Part shown: piece by piece, positions 4,858 to 9,873 of the stretch
How the letters are laid out: every line of letters begins with the position of its first letter
Position numbering within the stretch: the first letter of the stretch is position 1
From: JBBQDZ01 sp038320185
Lineage (GTDB): Bacteria; Actinomycetota; Thermoleophilia; Gaiellales; Gaiellaceae
Direction of reading: 5' to 3'
Assembly: GCA_038320185.1 (NCBI GenBank)
Contig: JBBQDZ010000084.1
Location: 1-9,873 of the forward strand
Length of the DNA stretch: 9,873 nucleotides
Notes under the pieces: model-generated
What the model saw: only the letters and a program-made list of their open reading frames with translations
Databases searched by the model: none
What the model was told of the DNA's origin: nothing
Translations under genes and position numbers: made by a program

Positions 4858-6345
4858 CTACGCGGACGCGGTGCGAAGCGGAAAGTACGGCGGCGAGAGG
4901 AGATAGCCGATGCGCAGCGGCCCTTCGACCCGGCCTTCGGCCATCGTCAGGGCTGCGCCGATCCCATGGGTCGGCACGAAGCCGAGTTGGCGGGCGGCGA
5001 CGGCATCGCGGCATCCCGCGACGAGCACCGTGCCGAGCCTGGCAAGAGCGGGCCCGCACGCCTCCCAGTTCGCGAAGGGGAGGCGTGGGTGGCACGTACG
5101 CCCCGCGCGGTAGGCGGCGACGGCCCGCTCGTCCGCGGCCGCGTCTTCCTCGGCTGCGCCCAGCGTCTCCGGGTCGCGGCCCGTGCGAGTCGCCTGGAAG
5201 AACGTGCGGTACGGCTGCTGGGTCGGATGGGAGAAGTGGCGGAGGAAGCGGTGGACGAGGATTACCGTTCCGCCCTCGACGATCGGGAACGACTCGCGCC
5301 AGAGGCGTAGCGCGAGCCCCAGTCCGAGGTAGGTCGCGAGCAGCGGGTTCGGGCGCTCGCGTGGCAGATACGGCGTCGAGCGGGGGATGCCGATGCAGAT
5401 CGCGTCCAGCGGCTCTTCGACGGAAGCCGAGCGAGCCTCGACCGCGCGGATCAGCGCCTCCGCATGCGCCACCGAGGGAGGGCCCGCGAAGGCCGCGCTC
5501 GCCGAGAGCTCGAGAGGCAGTGACCGCAGGACGCGCGCCCTGATCGGGCCCGGCAGGGCGCCGAAGCCACGTCGGAGCGAAGATCGCGCGACGCGCTCGA
5601 CGGCTTCGACCTCGTAGGGGTACCCGCGGAGAGCACCATGGAGGCGCGGCAGGTTGAGCGTCAGCGAGACGCCGATCAGCGGTACGCGGCTGGCCAGCGC
5701 GCGCTCGAGTTGGAGCGCCGCCTGCCACCCCGCAGACGACGAGGTCTCGGCGAGCGAGATCGCGCGGGCAGTACGGCTCGTCCGGCTGTCGGACGCCGCC
5801 AGGAGCGAGGCGGGGCCACCGTCGAGCACGGACTCGGCCGCGGTGACGACGACCACCGCCTCCGTCTCTACGAGTGCCGGGTTGAGCCGCCCCGCACCGA
5901 GTGCCACCAGATTCGGGTCCTCCGCGTCGTGGACTGCCACGCGGCCCCGGAAGCGTCGCGCGAACTCGGGCGAGACGAGATGCTCGAGGTCGCGATGGCC
6001 CGTCCGCCGCGCCAGTCCCGCGGCCACGAGGATCGTCTGGCGCTCGAGCGGGACGCCCACGCGCTCGAGCTCCTCGACGGTCGCGGCGATCGCCGTGCGG
6101 CGGGGATCGTCCGCGCCGCCGGGAAGTGGGAGCGCCGGCGGCTCGACGAGAACGGTCGCACGGCCGCCCCGCGTGGTGAGAGCCTCGAGAGGGTCCCCCG
6201 CGAGCGGGAACCGCAGCGCATCCCGGACAGCCGCGCCGACGTCGGCGATGGCCTCTCCGGGCGGCGGTGGACGCAGAACGGTCGCGTGCTCGCCGGCCTC
6301 GACGACGGCGAGGCGGGTCCCGAACAGGATGGGCACGCGCGACAC
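4858..6345 (-). CDS. Lactate-racemase-like (LarA/DUF2088 family) protein, probably catalytically divergent
   Basis: A 495-aa cytoplasmic protein whose layout follows the LarA family. The N-terminal domain has RATVLVEPPALPLP (62-75), then ILVAAGLARRTGHRDLEHL (105-123) and VAVHDAEDPNLVALG (136-150), matching the family pattern of VLVxDxTRPxP, IxxAxGxHRxxT and NHDxxDxxxxLG. The C-terminal half has PYLPRERPNPLLATYLGLGLAL and VEGGTVILVHRF. True LarA uses a nickel-pincer nucleotide bound by Lys and His, with Asp, Arg and His in the active site. Here the DxTR motif is replaced by EPPAL, the GxHR His appears to be Ala, and the glycine-rich HxxAGYSGGxK stretch has become SVLDGGPASLLAASD. Nickel-dependent racemisation is therefore doubtful, and the substrate is unknown. 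The start is a GTG with weak ribosome binding. It lies 51 bases after the acetyltransferase gene. Confidence 0.75.
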   Translation of the reverse strand: MSRVPILFGTRLAVVEAGEHATVLRPPPPGEAIADVGAAVRDALRFPLAGDPLEALTTRGGRATVLVEPPALPLPGGADDPRRTAIAATVEELERVGVPLERQTILVAAGLARRTGHRDLEHLVSPEFARRFRGRVAVHDAEDPNLVALGAGRLNPALVETEAVVVVTAAESVLDGGPASLLAASDSRTSRTARAISLAETSSSAGWQAALQLERALASRVPLIGVSLTLNLPRLHGALRGYPYEVEAVERVARSSLRRGFGALPGPIRARVLRSLPLELSASAAFAGPPSVAHAEALIRAVEARSASVEEPLDAICIGIPRSTPYLPRERPNPLLATYLGLGLALRLWRESFPIVEGGTVILVHRFLRHFSHPTQQPYRTFFQATRTGRDPETLGAAEEDAAADERAVAAYRAGRTCHPRLPFANWEACGPALARLGTVLVAGCRDAVAARQLGFVPTHGIGAALTMAEGRVEGPLRIGYLLSPPYFPLRTASA

Positions 6346-6396
6346 GGCCCCGAACGGTAGACGTCCGGGCTGCGCACGTCACAGGGCTTCCGAGCG

Positions 6397-7377
6397 CTAG
6401 GGAATGGAACGGTAGAGCCGGAAGAACGTCTGCCGGAACCCTCGCCGCGGCCAGAAGCGTGAGGAGAGCAGGTTCGTGACACGCCAGTCGGTGACCATGG
6501 ACGGATATCCCTGTTCGCGCGCCCACGCGAGGGAGGCCTCGGCGATGGCGACGCCGAGTCCGCTACCCCGAAACTCGGGGAGGATGGACGCAAAACCGAG
6601 GAAGCATGCGCCGTCCGGACGGAGAACCCCCCGGTGCTCGCGTGAGCCCTCGACAGGCATGACGGCGAAGCAGGCGACCGGCCGCCCTCCGTAGGCGCCG
6701 ATGAAGAGCTTCTCCTCCTGCTCCGGCACGGCGCCGGCAAGGGTCTCGACCCAGTCGGTGCGGGCCTCCTCCCGGTCGGGCGCCGGCAGGCCCGAGAAGA
6801 CGGGAGAGCTCCGCTGGTGGTTCGGCAGCGCGAGGTCGATCTCGATCAGCTCGTCGATCTCGTCGGCGGCGGGAGCTCTGATCTCGAAGCCGTCGGGCAC
6901 CGCGATCGCGTTGCGCGCGAGCGGCTCCTGGATGCCGTGGGCGTGCTGGCGTCCGAAGCAGAGCCTGCTCCAGGTCTCCAGGAGGTCGGTGTCTGTCGCC
7001 GCCACCAGCGCCCAGTGTCGTGTCCGTCCCTCTTCGACCCAGCGCGCAGCCGCCGACGCGTAGAGGTCGCGCACGTCCTCCGGCTCCTCGACCGCGTGGC
7101 CTGCCCCTTCGACCCACACGTTTGCACCCCAGACCGGATCCGTCCGCGGCGCGCCGATCAGGTACCCGACGAGCCGCCCGTCACGGAAGGCCGCGGCCCC
7201 GGACGCGCCCTCCGCGCGCCACTCCCGCTCCACCTCCGCGCGTGTCTGCGCGGGATCCTCGTAGTGGGGCGAGAGCAGCGGCTCGAGCTCGCGCTGGCGC
7301 CGGTGCCGGGCGGCGAGTAGACGCGCGGCGTCGTCGAGGTGAGAGTCCTCGAAGGGAGCGATTTCGGGCGGGCGCAC
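6397..7377 (-). CDS. GNAT-family N-acetyltransferase, two tandem GNAT-like domains
   Basis: A 326-aa cytoplasmic protein. The C-terminal domain (from about residue 150) is a recognisable acetyl-CoA-dependent acyltransferase, with FLGFASILPEFRGSGLGVAIAEASLAWA carrying the R-x-x-G-x-G acetyl-CoA loop RGSGLG at about 270-275, then the typical tail SRFWPRRGFRQTFFRL. The first half has a similar order (AAAFRDGRLVGYLIG, then AARWVEEGRTRHWAL) but no clear acetyl-CoA loop, so it is probably a degenerate duplicate domain. The acceptor substrate is unknown. The frame is open to an ATG at 7485, but that would overlap divergent polA by about 90 bases and add low-complexity residues, so the GTG at 7377 (VRPPEIAPFEDSHLDDA) is chosen. 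It is the likely first gene of a three-gene minus-strand group. Confidence 0.82.
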   Translation of the reverse strand: MRPPEIAPFEDSHLDDAARLLAARHRRQRELEPLLSPHYEDPAQTRAEVEREWRAEGASGAAAFRDGRLVGYLIGAPRTDPVWGANVWVEGAGHAVEEPEDVRDLYASAAARWVEEGRTRHWALVAATDTDLLETWSRLCFGRQHAHGIQEPLARNAIAVPDGFEIRAPAADEIDELIEIDLALPNHQRSSPVFSGLPAPDREEARTDWVETLAGAVPEQEEKLFIGAYGGRPVACFAVMPVEGSREHRGVLRPDGACFLGFASILPEFRGSGLGVAIAEASLAWAREQGYPSMVTDWRVTNLLSSRFWPRRGFRQTFFRLYRSIP

Positions 7378-7383
7378 GCGGCG

Positions 7384-7389
7384 TAGACT
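7384..7389 (+). promoter_or_regulatory. Candidate -10 box for a leaderless polA transcript
   Basis: TAGACT fits the actinobacterial TANNNT -10 consensus and ends seven bases before the A of the polA ATG, the spacing expected if transcription starts at the start codon. No Shine-Dalgarno is visible before that ATG (the preceding bases are CTCGCAAAG), which agrees with a leaderless mRNA. No clear -35 box is seen. The box lies in the 19-base gap between divergent genes. Confidence 0.45.
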
Positions 7390-7396
7390 CGCAAAG

Positions 7397-9873
7397 ATGT
7401 CGCCGAAGACCCTGTCGGGAGCCGAGCTGCAGGTCGACGACGCGCCCGCCCGCGAGGCCGAGCTCTTCCTCGTCGACGGCAACAACCTCGCCTATCGCGC
7501 CTTCTTCGCGCTGCCCGAGGAGCTCGCGACGAGCGAGGGCTTCTCGACAAATGCACTCCTCGGGTTCACGAACATGCTCTTCAAGCTTCTTGCCGATTAC
7601 CGGCCCAAGGGCGTCGCGGTCGCCTGGGACACCCGGCCGGTGCACCGGACGGAGCTCTCGGCCGACTACAAGGTCGACCGGCGGCCGATGCCGGACCTCC
7701 TACGCGAGCAGTTTCCCTACTTCCGCCCGATCGTCGAGGCGTTCGGCTACCGCAACCTCGAGTTCGAGGGCTGGGAGGCCGACGACGTGATCGCGACTCT
7801 CGCGACGCGGGCCGACGAGGCGGGCGTGAAGACGTGCGTCGTCTCGACCGACCGCGACGCGTTCCAGCTCGTCTCCGGGAACGTCTGCCTGATGATGACG
7901 CCCCGCGGCGTGTCGGACGTCCACGTCTACACGCCCGAGCGGGTCGAGGCCCGGTACGGCATCCCGCCCGAGAAGGTGCCCGATTTCATCGGGCTCAAAG
8001 GGGACACCTCGGACAACATCCCCGGCATCCCGGGCATCGGCGACAAGACCGCCGGCCAGCTGATCGCGCAGTACGGCTCGCTCGAGGCCGTGATCGAGCA
8101 CGCTGAGGAGCTCTCGCCCGCGCGGGGCCGAGCCGTCCGCGAGCACGCGGACCAGGCACGCGACGCGAAGCTGCTTGCGACGATGCGGCGCGACCTCACG
8201 CTCGACTGCGACCCCTCAGAGCTCGTCCTCAGCCCGCCCGACCGCTCGCAGCTGAAGGAGATGTTCCGGCGCTTCGAGTTCCGCAACCTGCTCCAGCGAG
8301 TGGACCTCTTGGACGAGGCCGTTCCGGCGGCGCAGCTGCCGATCGAGGGCGAAACGCTCGAGTGGACGGAGGGGCCGCTACCGCGGCTCGAGGGACGGGT
8401 AGGCCTGGCGGTGGCAGGCGAGCGCATGGCGATCGCGCGCACGGGGGAGGCGGTGGTCGTCACCCCGCTCGCGCTGGAGCAGGTTCGCGAGGCGGAGCTC
8501 GTCGCGCACGACTTCAAGTCGCTGCCCCGTCTGACCGTGACGCCGGCGGACGACACGCTGATCGCCGCGTACCTGATCGAGCCCGGTCGTCCCACGTACG
8601 ACCTGGACGATCTGTCGGCGGAGTACGGGCTGGAGCTCGAGCCCTCGCCGCCAACGGAAGAGGAGACCGCCGCGCTCGTGCGCCGGGCCGCGATCCCCCT
8701 GCGCCTCGCCGGACGCATGCGCGAGCGCTTGGAGGAGCGCGGCGCGATGGAGCTCTACCGGACCGTCGAGCTTCCGCTCGCAGGCGTGCTGGCTGCGATG
8801 GAGGACGCGGGCGTGAAGATCGACACCTACCGCATGGGAGAGATCACGGCCCGGCTTGCCGAGCGGGTCGAGGAGCTCGAGGCCCAGGCCCACGAGCTCG
8901 CGGGGGAGGAGTTCGTGGTCGGCTCGACGCCGCAGGTGGGCCGGATCCTGTTCGAGAAGCTCGGCCTCACACCGGGCCGCAAGGGTAAGACCGGCTACTC
9001 CACCGACACGCGCGTCCTGCGCACGATCCGGCACGAGCACGAGATCATCGAGGTGATCGAGGAGTGGCGCGAGTACTCGAAGCTCCTGAACACCTACCTC
9101 GGCCCGCTTCCCTCGTTGATCTCGGAAACGGATGGCCGGCTGCACACGACCTTCAACCAGACGGTCGCCTCGACCGGCAGGCTCTCGACCTCGAACCCGA
9201 ACCTGCAGGCGATCCCGATTCGCACCGAGCTCGGCCGCGAGATCCGCTCCGCGTTCGTGGCGGAGCCGGGGGCGAAGCTCCTCTCGGCGGACTACTCGCA
9301 GATCGAGCTGCGCATCCTGGCCCACGTCTCCGGCGAGCCGAAGCTCCGGGAGGCCTTCGAGCGCGGCGACGACATCCACACGGCGACTGCGGCGGAGGTG
9401 CTCGGCAAGGACCCGGCGACGCTGACGAAGGGCGAGCGCAGCGTCGCCAAGATGATCAATTTCGGGATCATCTACGGCATCTCGGCGTTCGGCCTCTCGG
9501 AGAACCTGGAGATCTCGCGCGAGGAGGCACAGGCCTACATCGACGCGTACCTCGCCCGCTTCCCCTACGTCCAGGACTTCATCCAGCGGACGATCGAGCA
9601 GGCGAGGAGCGACGGCTACGTGACGTCCCTGCTCGGACGCAGGAGGCCGGTGCCGGAGATCCGCGCCGGGAACCGCCAGACGCGCGCGCTCGGTGAACGC
9701 CTCGCCGTCAACTTCGTCATGCAGGGCTCGAACGCGGACATCATCAAGGTGGCGATGATCGCCATCCATCGCCGGCTCCGTGAGGGGGGCAGAGGCGCGA
9801 GGCTCGTCCTCCAGGTGCACGACGAGCTCCTGCTCGAGGCGCCCGCGACCGAGGTGTCAGCGGTGCGGTCGCT
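7397..9873 (+). CDS. polA: DNA polymerase I (3' end outside the window)
   Basis: 825 codons are present and uninterrupted. Compared with E. coli Pol I, about 30 C-terminal residues are missing beyond the window. It fills gaps and removes RNA primers in Okazaki-fragment maturation and excision repair. The 5' nuclease domain (about 20-300) shows FLVDGNNLAYRAFF (Asp27), EGWEADDVIA, VSTDRDAFQLV and the helix-hairpin-helix GLKGDTSDNIPGIPGIGDKTA (about 198-218). The middle segment (about 315-455) is short and lacks the Asp-x-Glu metal site of the 3'-5' exonuclease, so proofreading is probably absent. The polymerase domain has motif A DYSQIELR (632-639), motif B RSVAKMINFGIIYG (681-694, with Lys685, Phe689 and Tyr693) and motif C QVHDELLLE (from 806). 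The start at ATG 7397 gives a short extra N-terminus of about 20 residues before the conserved domain. Confidence 0.97.
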   Translation, partial: MSPKTLSGAELQVDDAPAREAELFLVDGNNLAYRAFFALPEELATSEGFSTNALLGFTNMLFKLLADYRPKGVAVAWDTRPVHRTELSADYKVDRRPMPDLLREQFPYFRPIVEAFGYRNLEFEGWEADDVIATLATRADEAGVKTCVVSTDRDAFQLVSGNVCLMMTPRGVSDVHVYTPERVEARYGIPPEKVPDFIGLKGDTSDNIPGIPGIGDKTAGQLIAQYGSLEAVIEHAEELSPARGRAVREHADQARDAKLLATMRRDLTLDCDPSELVLSPPDRSQLKEMFRRFEFRNLLQRVDLLDEAVPAAQLPIEGETLEWTEGPLPRLEGRVGLAVAGERMAIARTGEAVVVTPLALEQVREAELVAHDFKSLPRLTVTPADDTLIAAYLIEPGRPTYDLDDLSAEYGLELEPSPPTEEETAALVRRAAIPLRLAGRMRERLEERGAMELYRTVELPLAGVLAAMEDAGVKIDTYRMGEITARLAERVEELEAQAHELAGEEFVVGSTPQVGRILFEKLGLTPGRKGKTGYSTDTRVLRTIRHEHEIIEVIEEWREYSKLLNTYLGPLPSLISETDGRLHTTFNQTVASTGRLSTSNPNLQAIPIRTELGREIRSAFVAEPGAKLLSADYSQIELRILAHVSGEPKLREAFERGDDIHTATAAEVLGKDPATLTKGERSVAKMINFGIIYGISAFGLSENLEISREEAQAYIDAYLARFPYVQDFIQRTIEQARSDGYVTSLLGRRRPVPEIRAGNRQTRALGERLAVNFVMQGSNADIIKVAMIAIHRRLREGGRGARLVLQVHDELLLEAPATEVSAVRS

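Noticed and set aside
6360..6380. GACGT/ACGTC inverted arms between the GNAT and LarA-like genes
   Set aside because: Only five bases per arm with an 11-base spacer; expected by chance at this composition.
3842..6526. 894-aa minus-strand open frame across livF, the secreted-protein gene and the LarA-like gene
   Set aside because: Out-of-frame with all three recognised genes, compositionally extreme and without motifs; a GC-bias artefact.
7377..7485. N-terminal extension of the acetyltransferase to the ATG at 7485
   Set aside because: It would overlap the divergent polA coding sequence, and the added residues are Ser/Arg/Ala-rich with no GNAT character.
8378..9820. 480-aa minus-strand open frame opposite polA
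   Set aside because: Opposite an unmistakable polA reading frame and made of charged, low-information sequence.

Overview
The window is GC-rich, with strongly biased third codon positions and GTG starts. It looks like chromosomal DNA of a high-GC actinobacterium; the PolA and Liv proteins read like those of Thermoleophilia (Gaiellales/Solirubrobacterales). That placement is inferred from protein character, not from a search.

Region 1 (1-4309, + strand) is a branched-chain/hydrophobic amino acid ABC transporter operon. It holds the last 15 codons of an upstream gene (probably the substrate-binding protein), a strong stem-loop, livH (permease), livM (permease), livG (ATPase) and livF (ATPase). 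livH and livM abut, and livG and livF overlap by ATGA. Between livM and livG lies the most unusual object here: a 162-bp, nearly palindromic, MITE-like element (2632-2793). It is flanked by a TA duplication, with terminal inverted repeats matching at 17 of the outer 19 positions and a 20-bp palindrome near its centre. Removing the element plus one TA restores a textbook junction: Shine-Dalgarno GGAGGAGG, six bases, then TAGTG (livM stop overlapping livG start). In the present sequence the old GTG start opens a 54-codon ORF that crosses the whole element and ends in a second TAGTG exactly at the present livG start. The element has therefore landed in an operon junction while keeping a continuous stop/start relay.

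Region 2 (4310-7377) holds three minus-strand genes convergent with livF, in transcription order: a double-domain GNAT-like acetyltransferase, a lactate-racemase-like (LarA/DUF2088) protein that seems to lack most catalytic and nickel-pincer positions, and a small secreted protein with a coiled-coil segment. Gaps of about 50 bases make an operon plausible. A GC-rich hairpin separates this group from livF.

Region 3 (7384-9873, + strand) is polA, encoding DNA polymerase I. It runs off the right edge about 30 residues short of its expected end. It is divergent from the acetyltransferase with only 19 bases between the chosen starts. A TAGACT -10-like box seven bases before the ATG suggests a leaderless transcript. 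The proofreading domain is shortened and lacks its metal-binding residues, while the 5' nuclease and polymerase motifs are intact.

No tRNA, rRNA, CRISPR array or transposase gene was seen.
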